DNA of 64,000 nt, from assembly GCF_024323335.1 (NCBI RefSeq), contig NC_066580.1, positions 442,533,851 through 442,597,850 of the forward strand. Direction: 5' to 3'. Position numbers and translations under genes: made by a program. This document shows positions 22,289 through 34,400 of the stretch, one piece after another (position 1 is the stretch's first letter; each line of letters opens with the position of its first letter). Below the pieces are notes generated by a model. That model was not told where the DNA came from, made no database searches, and saw nothing but the letters and a program-made list of their open reading frames with translations. The stretch comes from Lathyrus oleraceus (lineage: Eukaryota > Streptophyta > Magnoliopsida > Fabales > Fabaceae).

Positions 22289-23846
22289 TCTCATCTTCAC
22301 CATCATTTGAAGTATTCACTACTGATTACTCTCAATATGGCCTCACCTTTTTGCAAGCATCACCTTCAACTTTCTGCATTCATCTTCTCCATTTCTTCAC
22401 TCTACACCAAAGCTCAAACCACCATTGGAGCAAGCTTCACATTGAAGCTTGTTATCAATTGATCTAAACCTCTTGCACTCAATAATCATCCCTACATTTA
22501 CATGATCAACATCAACAACAACAATTCAGTTCATAATTTTTTCAGAATTGATTCTTGAGGAGGAGGAGTTCGTAGTAGAAGGAGGAGATTGAAGGCTCAA
22601 AGTAGCATATCTCTGGGTTTCTCTTCTTCATCTTCATCACTTCCAAATTGTAACAAATTCCAAGACAATCCTCCTCCTTGTAGGTTGGTGAATGTTCATA
22701 TTTAATCTGTGTTTGTTTGTTGAATTTTTATGCCATATTGTAGCTTGTGTAGTGGAGAATCAAAACCCCAAGGTTTGATGATGAGACTTTCCTCCATCTC
22801 CATTCAATTTCAGATTTTGTGCTTAGGGTTATTGACTTTAATTGCTCAATTTCCAGAATTAATTAATTTGTGGTTAGAATGGATGAGTGATTAGGATAAA
22901 AGAGGTTGAGAGGAGTAAGAAAATGATACTTTTTTCTTGATTCCGGCCGGCTCCGCCGCCTCTGGCGTGGTGGTGTCGGAGCTCCGGTGGTGGTCCTGTT
23001 TTGACATGAAAATTGGAAGATAATGTGTAGAGGTGAGAGAGTGATTACTTATTTTTTCCACGTGTCTCTTTGCAATTTCTGTTGGGCTTAGCCATTAAGC
23101 CCAATATTCTATTTTCTACACCCCTGTTGCTGAATTTTGCATTCTTTATTCAGGGCCTGCACCCCTTGGCCCAACATGTTAATTACCATTTCAATTACCT
23201 TCAATTCTAATTTTTCTTTGTGTTGGTAATTAGGTCTAATTAGGCTTTAGGCTTTAATTATAGCTAATTGAAGTTTTGTATAGTTTTCTAATTAGATTTT
23301 GATTAAGTTTGTGATCATAATCGGATGCTTTTTGTCAAAAGACCATTTTACCCTTTAGGGGGAGATTTTGGACATTTCCCCCATATAATCGCATGCTCCT
23401 TTAGAGATAGAATGTAACTTAGAACTTTAATCTAAAGTCTCAACATTAACATGTTCCCTTAGGGTTTTTCCAACATAGATTTTGACTAGCTAAAACATGC
23501 TCCCTTATGCTAGTTTGATCAATGTTAACCATTAGATTAGGTTTTAACCAAAATTCCAAATCACTTCAAACCCATGGTTCAAATTGATCAAAAGCAATTT
23601 TGATCAATTAAATCCTTTGAACTTGCATAATCCCACAGTCTAATTTGAGTGACCGAAAGACCCTTGATCACTTAATAAGACTTTTCTTCTAAGTTGTGGA
23701 GCTCGAAGTCTCAAGTCAGATTTCTCCATCAAGGCATCCTCAGTCATACCAAGCAGTGGATTATACGAGCACATCAAAGGTGGAAACTACAAAAGCATGT
23801 CAAGTCAAAGTTAGAAGGGTGTGGCATGAGCCTTAAGTAATAGAGA

Positions 23847-26150
23847 ATGAGTGGGACTAGAGTATTCCTACCCCCATTCTGGGTATCCTTGGGTATGGAA
23901 CGTATGACCCAGCGCTCATCGTATTCACCTCTATTCATTAACTTTAGCACAATTCTAATCATACGATTGACAAGTCTCTCTCCCTTCACAAAGCATCATG
24001 CTACAAGCAAGGACTACATCAATAACTTATCAATCATGGATCAAGTTGTACGACACGAGCCTTAAGCAATGGAGAAGGAATGAGACTGGAGAATTCCTAC
24101 CCCCATTCTGAGTATCTTTGGGTATGGGACGAATGACCCAACGCTCATCGTATTCACCTCTATTCATAGACTTTAGCGCAACTCGAATCGAACGATTGAT
24201 AAGGTCTTCATCAACACAAGCGACAACAGAAATTCTTCTCTCTCCGTTCATATCACCTCAATTCCGATCAGTCAATCCTCATGCAAGGGTCGCATGCCCA
24301 TTTCTTAATCATCAGCTTCAGGCATTTCCTATCAGTTCAGACTATGGATTACTTTGTTGCTTTCCCTCAAGGTGCAAACCTTGGCAACCTTCTAGCCCAT
24401 GGAGTTCAAACTCTGGCTTGATCCTTTGCCTCAAGGTGCAGACCTTGGCAAACCCCTTCAGCCCATGGAGTTCAGACTTTGGCTTTATTATTTTCCCACA
24501 AGATACAGATCTTGGCATTCTTGCCTTATAGAGTTCGGACTCTGGCTAAACCTTATTTGTCCTTGTGATTGATCACCATATTTGGTTGGTACCACCTCCT
24601 TGCTTGTTAAGCAATCTACCTTGCCTCTGGGCAATCCCATCGATCATCTTGTTTTCAATCCTAGTAGGTTGAACTACGAAAGCTCTAACTTCCTTATTGC
24701 ACTATAAGGATACGTAAGCAGGAGAATTCATATTCTTCACGAGCTACCTTATTTATAATCCATCCTTCATTTCAATCAATTCTACTTCTTTTGCCTCATC
24801 AATCACCTTGTTTTCAGTCCTAGTGGGCTGAACTACGAAAGCTCTGATTTCCTTATTGCACTATAAGGATACATAGGTAGGAAAACCCCGATTCTTTACG
24901 AGTTACCCTATTTATCAATCAATCATTCTCCATTCATTCAATCAGTACCATCATTTTGAGATCAATCATACTTCTCCTTGGACTCCACGTTTATCCTTTT
25001 AGGACGATTTAACGACAGTCCACCTCGTCAATTGAGAGTTGTTTGGCACATCACCCAAACATTTAATTCATTCTTTTTCAGCTAAGATGCCACTTTGCTC
25101 TTTGATTCAGAGTCTATCTCCCTCTTAGATCCAAGATACCATCCTTTGATCTCAAACCATTTGTTTCCCCAACAAGTGACATTGTTCCTTGTACTGCCGT
25201 ACTACAATCATTCCTTGAATTGGTGTTTTTCTTGTGAGCCCCCGTTGCTTAGACAAATGTCTCTCTCTCTATTCTCGTGGTTTCGAACTACGATTGCTCT
25301 GACTTTCTCATTGCACAATGACAATACGTAGGCATGAGAATGTGAATCCTTGGCGAGCATACCTCTAATTATTCCTCCTCCACCTTAGGGCATCATTCGT
25401 ATCTTTCGTTATTCATCACCTACCTTTGATCATAAATCGTTCACCCGGTGACATATCATTCCTTTGACATCGAAATACACTTTCTTTGGAATTCCATATA
25501 CATACCCTTTTAGGAAACCTAATGTAGTCCGCCTTTCTACCTAGAGTTATTTGGGCTACAACCTCAAACATTTAATTCCTCCATTTTTTTGGCTAAACAC
25601 CCTATAGTGGCGGCCTGCTAATCCATGTATCGGTCAAAGTTGTTTCCCTCTATGGTACAAATCTCATTTCTCTTATAGATTCCAATACACCTTCACCTTT
25701 CGATTTCAAACAATATTTTCTCAGTCACTTAGCACCAAATATCCAATTATGTGACTTCGGTCACTTCTTTTCATTCATATCCATGATACAACCACATTCT
25801 ACCTTCTTTCACTCCACGTGATATACCTATTCTTTGAGCCAAATACACTACATCTTTGTGCTTCTCCTTGCGTCACTTTGTGAACCAAGAGATGTTTGGG
25901 ATTGTGCCAAAACACCTATTTCTTTATCTTTTAGGTTTTATCCTACAGTGGCGGCTTGTTAGTCCACGTATTGGTAATAGTCACCTTACTCTTGGGTTCA
26001 TCTTTTCACCCTTGTTGGAGTTCAAACACTATCCTTTGGTTCATGCCATATTTCTATCACACTCCTTTCCACCTCCCACCTCTAGTTCCTTGAACTACGA
26101 AGCTCTGAATTCCTCATTGCACTATGAGGATACGTAGGCATGAGGGCCCC
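23847..26150 (+). repeat. Internal repeats of LTR-E
   Basis: Three repeat sets are visible. First, 23847-23960 and about 24075-24190 share GAATTCCTACCCCCATTCTG, GGTATGGGACG and CGCTCATCGTATTCACC. Second, 24365-24540 holds three versions of CAAGGTGCAGACCTTGGCA followed by CCATGGAGTTCAGACT. Third, a block GAACTACGAAAGCTCT.A.TTCCTTATTGCACTATAAGGATACGTA recurs near 24670, 24830, 25285 and 26090. They explain the small spurious frames in this part. Confidence 0.8.
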
Positions 26151-26449
26151 AATCCCCACTGAGCACTTTATCTATTTTTCTTCCTTTCCCATTCTTTTTG
26201 CGAGTAATCTTTAGATATCACGCCTATTCGAGCGAGAACAATTAAAACGGTTCCCATGGAGTACCATGGATGTTTGGGGTGCTAATACCTTCCTCTTGCA
26301 TAACCGAATTTCTTACCCAACATATCTCTTTCCCCCGGGTTTTATCGATGTTTTCCCTTTCCTTCTGGAATAAATAAAGTTCGATGGCGACTCTGTTGTA
26401 TGTTCGAGCGTGTGATTCATTCGGGTATATTTCCGCTAGCTTCAATAGG

Positions 26450-26650
26450 TTCTAGATTTCGTAGGATAAGATGGTTTCTCCTTTCTTAATGCAAGGTAAA
26501 GATCCATGCAACCAAGAACAATATCCATGTTCTCTTTCTAGTCCTTAAAATTTGTCTCATTAAGGACCGAAATCGAATTCAGACTAGCTGATATCGATGC
26601 AATTGAAGCTAAAAACAGAACAAAAATAAATACCATAAATATACTCACAA
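26450..26650 (-). pseudogene. Copia-D gag N-terminal fragment (right of LTR-E)
   Basis: On the minus strand about 26630-26455 encodes text resembling SVLNETNFKD, ENMDIVLGCMDLYLALR and KEKPSYPTKS. This is the start of a copia gag (family pattern LNGTNFKDWKENV.IVLGCMDLDLALR), and the Trp codon of FKDW is a stop here. The fragment is separated from the rest of gag by the solo LTR at 20797-26444. Confidence 0.75.
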
Positions 26651-27626
26651 CAATAAAAATAAACCAAATATTTAATATGTTCAAATTACAACATAACTTA
26701 TCTCAAGATACCTAGTCCATCATCATATCAAATCTTTGGACATTAATATTGATTGTTAGTGGTACTCTTGTTATAAGGATCAAACATTGATAAAAACATG
26801 TCATATAATAAACCCTTTTTAGATTGATTTATCATTCTAATGTGAAACTTTATAATTATCACATGTTTACCATCATAGGTATTTATGAAATTCGGTCCAA
26901 CATCGATTGTCATTTGTTTTTGACACTCGCATGAATAAACACATACACAAAATAAATAAATAATTATTTAACATTTCTCATGAGTAACCTCCATAAAAGT
27001 GGTCACTTTGGTGACTTTTTATTTTAATTGACTCATTTAAAATATTAATTTGTCTTATAAAATATAAATCGGAACTAAATTTTGACCATAAATGTAGCAA
27101 AATTAGTGGATAAAACAATGTTTCAATCCGTGTCTGTGTTGTTATATGAAACACAACAAAACACTGCAATTCCGAATTATACATAAGGCAAAAAAAACTT
27201 TAAAAAATTGACATTAAATCACATATATTATTAATTATAATAATAATAAATAGTATAATTATTATAAACTATCAAACATCATTACGGAAAATGTAACAAT
27301 CTAGTCTAATGTGAATATTGACGTAAACTTATGATACTCGTGTTATTGTCATCACGATCTTAAAAAATATGTTATCTTGTAGTATGTGTTATCACATGAA
27401 ACTGATTTCTAAGCATACTGGTTCATGTACAGTTACGATTTCGCTTGATAAAATATATTGGCGACAACATGATTAAAAATTATAAATATATTTTAATCAA
27501 TTAAGATCAAAATCATGAATTGCAAAAAAAAACATGAAGATTAAAAGAGATCCCAATTTTAGAATTCTAATATATAAAAAATCTCAAATTCAAATTGAAT
27601 CAGATATGGGTGGTTCTGATACCATT
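26651..27626 (-). mobile_element. Copia-D 5' leader and primer-binding site
   Basis: This is a non-coding leader of about 1 kb between gag and the 5' LTR. The PBS at 27615-27626 reads AAATGGTATCAGAACC on the minus strand. Segments match 9441-9618 plus 14406-14890 (second copy) and, more weakly, 46880-47290 of the other Copia-D element. Confidence 0.75.
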
Positions 27627-28133
27627 TGTTGGATTTGTTCATAACTTCATGATTTCTACTCATATATAAAAAAATATATAACTCTAAATTAATCTCTATG
27701 AGTCGATAACCCATCAACTCATACCAGAATTCAATTAGAGAAGGAAAGTGGATACTTACATGTATTTGTCATTAGGAACCATCAAATTCTCGGGTATATA
27801 ATCTTCCGTTTTGTAGAGTTCCTTAGGGTTCCTTGAATCTCTTCAGATGGGGAAGAAGAGAGAATTCTGATAAACTATGTTTTTCTATTACTCTATAAAT
27901 ATAGACCATAGCCTATATAAATAAGTGTAGGATTAATTCTTAGTTTTCAATATTTTAATTTGTTTTTTCATCAAATCAGATATTGACTTATGATATCTAC
28001 ATAATAACCTTACTTTTCATGATATTTATGTTTTAAACCATAAACTTAATATTAATTAGATCCCTTTAAATCTTGACTAATTAAACAATGACGTTAACAC
28101 CTTCAATGTTATATTTGACTCAAAATTCTAATA
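27627..28133 (-). repeat. Copia-D 5' LTR
   Basis: 507 bp, in plus orientation TGTTGGATTTGTTCATAAC to CAAAATTCTAATA. The terminal CA has become TA. It is homologous to 14891-16601 and 42490-43012. Confidence 0.8.
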
Positions 28134-28385
28134 AAATACTTTATAAAAAAATTAATTCAAAAATAAATTAATTTCAAAATAAATAAATTTATAAAAAAAT
28201 AAAGATTGTTCAATAATTTATTTTGTATATTAATAGTCAGTATATAGTATTTTTCAATTATAAAATTAGCATATGTACATTTACAAGGAACATGCTGATG
28301 TATAGAGTATAGATGAAATTTTAGATTTCAAAATTTAAAGTTAAAAAAGTAATAAGTATTGATTTAGTTATAAATTTACAATATA

Positions 28386-28667
28386 CTACCTCCATCCCAA
28401 GTTATAAGAAATTTTGAATATTTCACATTAATTAAAAGATATAATTAATTTATATAAAAAAAACAAATTATATATAATTTTACACAATTGTCTTTCATTA
28501 ATTATATAGAGAAGAGAAATTTAAAAAAATTAAAAGAAAGAAGAGTAATAAATAATAGAATGTATATCAGAAAACAAATCTTTAATATTATATTAGAATT
28601 ATAAAGTGACTTATAATCTATGACAAATATTTTTTAGAAATTAACTTATAATTTAAGACACGGGTAA
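28386..28667. mobile_element. Stowaway-like MITE (degenerate)
   Basis: The ends are CTACCTCCATCCCAAGTTATAAG (28386) and CTTATAATTTAAGACACGGGTAAT (to 28667), an imperfect inverted repeat close to the Stowaway end CTCCCTCCGTCCCA. TA dinucleotides flank both sides. The interior is about 280 bp of AT-rich non-coding DNA. Confidence 0.5.
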
Positions 28668-29160
28668 TAAATTAATTAAAAATATTTCATTGGTTAAGTA
28701 CTTAAAAGTGAGTGTTTCACTTTTTTTATGAGCTCAACTTCTAACCTTAATAAAATTTGATTTTTTTTTTAGATTTTTTAAAAATTCATTATAAAAATTA
28801 TTTTAGAGTTCTAAATATTTCTAAATGTATATGCAATATCTTTGAAATGCTTAAAATTATGATTTTTTTTAATGAAACCTTGTATATAAAAAAGGAAACA
28901 TTATACAAAGGATGGGATTTTAACAATAAAACCCATCAACTAGAAAATCTAGAATTAGACATCCTAACGTATTTTGTACATTCTCACTATTATGAAAAAC
29001 ACATTTAACTTCGGCTGAATATGAGGTGTTATTTCAGTTTCATATGGAACGTAACGAAATGCGTCATAAAAATTGTGCCACTTTACCTATTGGTTTTACC
29101 TCTACCGATAGGTAAGAAGTAAGGGTTATGGGTTTGATCTCTATAAAGATCCTTCAGTTT
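28668..29160. other. AT-rich spacer, nothing recognised
   Basis: No coding motif was found. A small inverted repeat, TTACCTATTGG...CCGATAGGTAA, lies at 29085-29112. Confidence 0.5.
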
Positions 29161-29164
29161 TGAC

Positions 29165-29464
29165 TTTTAACTGACGACTAAAACACAATTGAGCTTATTA
29201 TATCTAATGTTGATTGCTTATTTCAAAAAAACCTAATTGAACCTGTAGCTTTTTAAATTGATTTACAAAATAATTATATGAACAATTATGTTATATTTTA
29301 AGAACAACTTACACTAATCAATGATTTTTGAGCATCCTGCAACTCATCATTCATTTCATGTTCTTTAATGGTTAGAATCTCTTCAATGTTTCAAGTTCTT
29401 CATTCAACACTTCCTTTTCTACTAATTCATTCTTGAAAGCATAAATTGATGCTATGCAAAATGA
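29165..29464 (-). pseudogene. FDM/IDN2-like exon-intron fragment, left arm of inverted repeat
   Basis: On the minus strand about 29435-29310 encodes, with one frameshift, NELVEKEVLNEELETLK and then IKEHEMNDELQDAQKSLIS. This resembles the coiled coil of plant FDM/IDN2 (XS-XH) proteins, whose pattern is LIVKER.SNDELQEARKELI. The match ends at a splice-donor-like GTGTAAGT (about 29307) and continues into AT-rich, intron-like sequence to about 29165. The same exon plus intron occurs in opposite orientation at 41417-41695. FDM/IDN2 proteins bind RNA in RNA-directed DNA methylation. An alternative is the coiled coil of a retroelement gag. Confidence 0.5.
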
Positions 29465-29469
29465 ACAAG

Positions 29470-31016
29470 TCGAATTTTGTTCTCAAGAGGAATGATGTTG
29501 GACCAGATGCATAGGATAACGTGTACAACTGGTTAATGATAGATAATAGAATTTGGGGACAGATGTTAGACACGATATCTAGAATATTGTATACCAGAAA
29601 GTAAAAACTAGTTACACGACCAAGTTATCACAGATTAACTTATACAAGATGATGAAGCAGAAGAGCAATAAATAACATAAAGAATTGTTAACACAGTTCA
29701 GTGAAACCACACCTACGTCTAAGGGAAACTCTACATAATAAAGCATATCCACTATCTTGGACTAGAATAATTAGTCTTATAGAAACACAAACCCCATGAT
29801 GTTCAGTGCCTCCTCCTAATCCTAGTCACTTTCTATTTAGGACTCCCCCTAAATATGAGAGCCCATATCACTTTCTCTCAATCACTAAGCCCGAGTGATC
29901 AACTTAATAAACAACAATATTTAAAGTTGAATTTATAACTCAACTAAGACAAACCAACAACTATGCCAAGTGACTGAAGCAACAGTATTGTATACACAAC
30001 CAAGACCTATCATTAATCGTTATGATATGAGTGATAAAATTAGTGTGGAATACAAGTAACACAACCACTTTCTTTTCAAGCTTATAAAATTAGTGTCTTG
30101 GAACAAAGTTTTACAACTAAAGTAACAAGCCAAAGTTTTTTCTCCTTAGATATTTGATTTGATTGTGTCCAGAATTATAGTTGAATTTGTTGGATTTGAT
30201 TTTCTCCACAAAAGTATCCAACAAAATATATGATTTGTTTTTAATTTAAATTGATTTTATCTTCAACAACTATCAAACAAATCACACAAATGCATTGCTA
30301 AAATATAGAAAAAAATCTTATTGGAACTCAACCAGAATTTCTCTCCAAAAATGCGACAACATTGGCCTGGTGAACTAGGCCTAGATGCTGCAAACATGGT
30401 GAAATATTGTGTTCAACATGTGTCCTTCACCAAAATTTTAACAACAATGGTTTGTTGACAAATTACCAGATGTTGCAGCACGCATGTTGGAACACCGTGT
30501 TCCACATGTTGAAGTAGAACATTCAAAATAACTCTCTTCATATAAATCTTCTTTGTAGAGCAAATCTTAGATTAACTAAATTTGAACCATATCTTCCTTA
30601 AAAGAAAATCCAATCAAGTTTTCTTTGACTAGATCAAATCCAAATCTTTTTCAAATTGATTTGGATTAAGAAAAGAAACTTCTTTCAAAAGCAAACTTCT
30701 GCATCTTCTGAATAAATTAACACTACAACACTTCTGAAGGAAATCAAAACATAATCCTTACACTGAGATGTCACACAACATGTGTTGAACATCTTGCTTA
30801 CAACCAAATCCTTATGTTAAGCACTTTATTATAAACTAAGACTGAACAAATCTTCTTAGCATTAAAACTCAAATGTCTTCATGAAATCTAGCTAACAGGC
30901 TAAGGCCAGATGGTGGAACACATGCTGGAAAATATTGGTCCACATGTTTTCTCTACATAAAATACATCTTGTACATATGTTGTTTTGCCTAATGTAGCCA
31001 ATCACATATAACAACA
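29470..31016 (-). repeat. Copia-F 3' LTR
   Basis: It matches 39853-41416 throughout (GTAAAAACTAGTTACA, GCAATAAATAACA.AAAGAATTGTTA, AACTCAACTAAGACAAACCAACAAC). It ends CACATATAACAACA at 31016, next to the polypurine complement ATCTCCCCCTTT. The terminal TG has mutated (TCGAATTTTG against TGAAATTATG in the partner). Confidence 0.8.
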
Positions 31017-31179
31017 ATCTCCCCCTTTAGAAACTTTTGACTAAAACTACTTACAATATGTGATCTTCAAGAAGTAACATAAGTAGTACATCTTACTAAA
31101 CATCAGAACAACCAGAGAAAACACTGCCAGCACAAGTAGTTTTTGCTACACATCAAGAGATCAGATCAATACATCACAT

Positions 31180-32548
31180 TGTTGGTGTAAGCCCTAGAGG
31201 CCAATACTTTTGGTACTTGTATCGAATTATTTATTAATTAATAAAAGGCTTTTTTCTTTATTATGGTTGATTAATAAAGTCCCTGGAATAGATAGTCCGT
31301 TTAATGTATTAAGTGTGACTTAATCATGAGAGCACATTAAACATAAGGACATTATTCTTAAAGTATCCGTAGTCGAGCTTTATTGTGAAGTGGGATAACA
31401 TTAAAGCATTAAGACTATTATGTTTGTAGACTGATGATCACATCTCATAGATCATGGATAAAGAGTTATCAAGTCTTAAACATAGGTATGAATATTAAGA
31501 GTAATATTTATACCGGATTGACCCGCTATGAGAATACTATATAGAAAGTTATGCAAAGTGTCATAAGTTATTCTCATGGTGATAATGGTGTATACCACTC
31601 TTCGACCTGAAACCACTATGGATCCTAGATGTAGAGTCGAGTGCTTTATTTCTGATCCAACGTTGTTCGTAACTGGATAACCATAAAGACAGTTGATGGG
31701 TACTCCACAAAGCATGCTGAGGGACATGAGTGTCCTAGATGGAATTTTCCCATCCTGCGTAACAGGATAAATGTCTATGGGCCCAATATTGAACTGGACA
31801 AGGATGACACGGTCTATACCTTGTGTTCGATATAGACATAAGGACAAAAGGGTAATTATACACATAATCATTATCACAGGAGGTTTTGTCAGATCACATG
31901 ACATTTTCGTGTCTTGGGTAGCAGTGATGTGTTGCTAGATACCGCTCACTGTTTATTATGTTAAATGCGTGACTTAATATAATTGCCAACGTCGCAAAAA
32001 CCTACAGGGTCACACACAAAGGACGGATTGATGAGAAATAGAGTAACTAAGGAACACCGTAAGGTACGGTGCACTTAAGTGGAAGACGAAATATGGTAAG
32101 GTACCAAATACTTAAGTGATTTTGGCATATTATGAGATATGGGCCAAAATACACTTAAGTGGGCTTTTTAGCTTGAAGCCCACACAAGTGGTTCTATAAA
32201 TAGAATCCCTTGGGTAGAAGCATTGTCACTCGCTCAGACTCAAACTCAAGTGAAGACTTGGAATTTTGTTTCCCTCTCTCTCTCACTGAAAGCCTTCATT
32301 CGTACCAGCTAGCACTGAGATTGAAGGAACCCGTTCGTGTGGACTGAGTAGAGACGTTGTCATCGTTCAACGTTCGTGATCGCTCCGTGGATTTGTATCC
32401 AAGGTTTTGATCGTTACAAGAGATCTGCACCAAAGGTTTGAATCGCCACAAGAGGTAACGATTCTATCACTGATCATGTCCATTCGTAAGGATCACTAAA
32501 TGGAGAAATTTTTAAATTCCGCTGCGCCTTGGTGGCAATTCTCCTTCA
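31180..32548 (+). mobile_element. LTR-B solo LTR, 1369 bp
   Basis: It runs from TGTTGGTGTAAGCCCTAG to GGCAATTCTCCTTCA with a perfect 5-bp duplication CACAT (31175-31179 and 32549-32553). A TATA box, TATAAATAGAATCCC, lies near 32197 and sets the plus orientation. No PBS, PPT or coding sequence is present. It lies in the 3' non-coding part of Copia-F. The 142-codon minus frame at 31904-31476 is spurious. It is the same family as 412-858. Confidence 0.92.
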
Positions 32549-33450
32549 CACATAACATCATGTTGGAACATCTTGTCCCACATAAACACCACTCACCCTT
32601 TTTTCCATAATTTGGCAAAGATATGGAAATAACAACAAAAAGCTTCAGGATTCAAAACAAAATCTTGAAAGGATCAACAACCAACCAGACCAGTAAGCAG
32701 AGTAGTAACATCATAAATCAGTAGTATAGTTATAAGTCATGCAACTAGAGTAGCAGTAACACATATGGTTTACTAACATCAATGCTCCATAAAAGTCAAT
32801 CATGAAATCACAATGTCAGTCATGCATGAATACACATTTAGTAATTAAGTAAGAATCATCAACGGATAATATTAACACACAGATCAATACACACACTTGA
32901 GGGCCAGATGCCAGGCTAGATGCTTTAGCATATGTTCACAAATACAAAATCAGACAAGTTAATACCAACCACATCAATTAGTACTATACACACCAGAGTT
33001 AGCAACATATATCAATACCACACCACACAGTCAGTAGAGACAGTAGTCATAACACACTCACATATACACCAAACTAGCAGTGGCAGGAACAATAGGTTGA
33101 GATGAAAAAGATCCAACACTTCTTCATAAAAACCAGATTAGATTCATGAATTGGTAAACAAATGTTGGACATAACGTCTGAGACATCTTTTCCAACATTT
33201 AGCTTGAAACTGGAACTCGTGAACCCATGAGGAATACCAGCATTATTAACCTCAATCTCCTTCATCATCCAAGCATTGTCTTCAACAATTGAGCAAGACT
33301 ATGAAGCTCCAAAAAATTATTATACTTCAGTTCTTAAACAGAAGGTTCTTCTGCATACTCATTTGCAGTTTCTTCTTATTACTCGGCTCCTTTTTCTTTG
33401 GTTATAATCATATCAATAGAGAAAACCTTGCTTCTTCCCAATTAATAATT
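32549..33450 (-). mobile_element. Copia-F 3' internal non-coding region
   Basis: This lies between the env-like ORF and the solo LTR, with CA-rich sequence and short repeats of CATGTTGGAACA. A short minus frame (33268-33074, with NVGKDVSDVMSNICLPIHE) could be the degraded tail of an env-like protein, but no recognisable motif supports that. Confidence 0.4.
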
Positions 33451-34400
33451 TAAGGTAAAAGCTTCACACACTTTCCTTTATTATACACCTTTCTAAACTT
33501 CTTATTTCCTTTAACATTACATTTAATAGTAATGCCCATAATGAATTCCTTGGCCACCTTTTCATGGCAAGGACCAACATAAGTTGCAGTATTCATTAGC
33601 CCAGCAGCTTTCATGATTTCTTTGCAATCAAGAGCTTTTTTACCTAGCTCTTTCTCAGTTATAATCCTTCTTTGAGAAACATATTTCCATTTCTAAACAC
33701 TTTGTTTTAGAATGGAACGACACATTATCCATGTGAGCAAAGGTGGCATTCACAGTAACCCTTTTCCCACCAACCTTTCTCCTTATGGTGGACATAATAT
33801 TCAGGAAATATGCTTCAGTATTTGTCTCAAATTCACTTGTTTGAGAAAGCTTTATATTCACTTCAAAATTAACAAAAGAAACTTGTTCATCCTTCCTATG
33901 AGTTGGAAACTCAATCACCAACATGTCATACATGTTGTCTAGCACATCCTGATTGACATCTTCATTACCATCTTTGATGACATCTTTAAGTATTTGGTTA
34001 CTCCCCAACGACTGAGTACAACAACTTCCATCATATATACTTTGGGAATCAAAGGTGTAGTCCTTCATTTTCTTCACTTGAAAATCAGGAAAGTGGGTAA
34101 CATCTTCTACCATGCTCAACTCAAATTTAGTCTGCATTTGTTGAACAAAATGCTCTAACATCTTAATTGACATCTTACACAACACAATGTCTTCAACATA
34201 AATGTGAACTATCATCATATTCTAATTGTCTACCATATTGAAACCCTTCATCTTCTTGATATCAGTAGTAGCATCCACACTGACACCCAAGTTCAAGTAC
34301 CCATTGAGGAAGGTACTTTTTGCATCCATCTAATAAAGTTTGAGCTTCAAAACACATGACAATCTTGGTATCAATCTGAAGGCTCCAAGATGGGCAATAG
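33451..34400 (-). pseudogene. Copia-F RT fused to env-like ORF
   Basis: Upstream minus-strand text near 34350-34260 includes KLYQMDAKSTFLNG with a stop. The 187-codon frame 34218-33655 begins with RT (IYVEDIVLCKMS, where the YVDD signature has become YVED, then LEHFVQQMQTKFELSMVED and FPDFQVKKMKD). It then runs in frame into env-like text (RRKVGGKRVTVNATFAHMD). The env-like part continues in other frames to about 33450 (ELGKKALDCKEIM, VGPCHEKVAKEFIMGI, NKKFRKVY), a pattern recalled from SIRE/Maximus elements. The missing RT C-terminus and RNase H indicate an internal deletion. The element cannot replicate on its own. Confidence 0.7.

Larger units (their letters stand above)
20797..26444 (+). 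mobile_element. LTR-E: 5648-bp solo LTR, Ogre/Tat-like
   Basis: It runs from TGTTGTACCCCAAAATTTTC to CCGCTAGCTTCA and is flanked by a perfect 5-bp duplication ATAGG (20792-20796 and 26445-26449). The host gag of Copia-D resumes on both sides: CCTTTGTTCATAGG on the left and TTCTAGATTTCGTAGG on the right parallel the uninterrupted text at 46700-46730. There is no internal coding region, so it is a solo LTR. Lengths of about 5 kb and the start TGTTGTACCCC fit Ogre-type Ty3/gypsy LTRs; that identification is from memory. Orientation follows from the TATA box at 22282 and the U5-like end. Confidence 0.85.

Noticed and set aside
24118..24531. 137-codon plus frame in LTR-E
   Set aside because: It spans internal LTR repeats, has no domain and no conserved start.
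26386..26400. Primer-binding site TGGCGACTCTGTTG implying an Ogre internal region
   Set aside because: The ATAGG duplication shows the unit ends at 26444, so this motif is inside the LTR; no internal region follows.
31476..31904. 142-codon minus frame
   Set aside because: It lies wholly inside the LTR-B solo LTR on the antisense strand.
33712..33942. 76-codon plus frame
   Set aside because: Antisense to the RT/env-like fusion, which has recognisable motifs.
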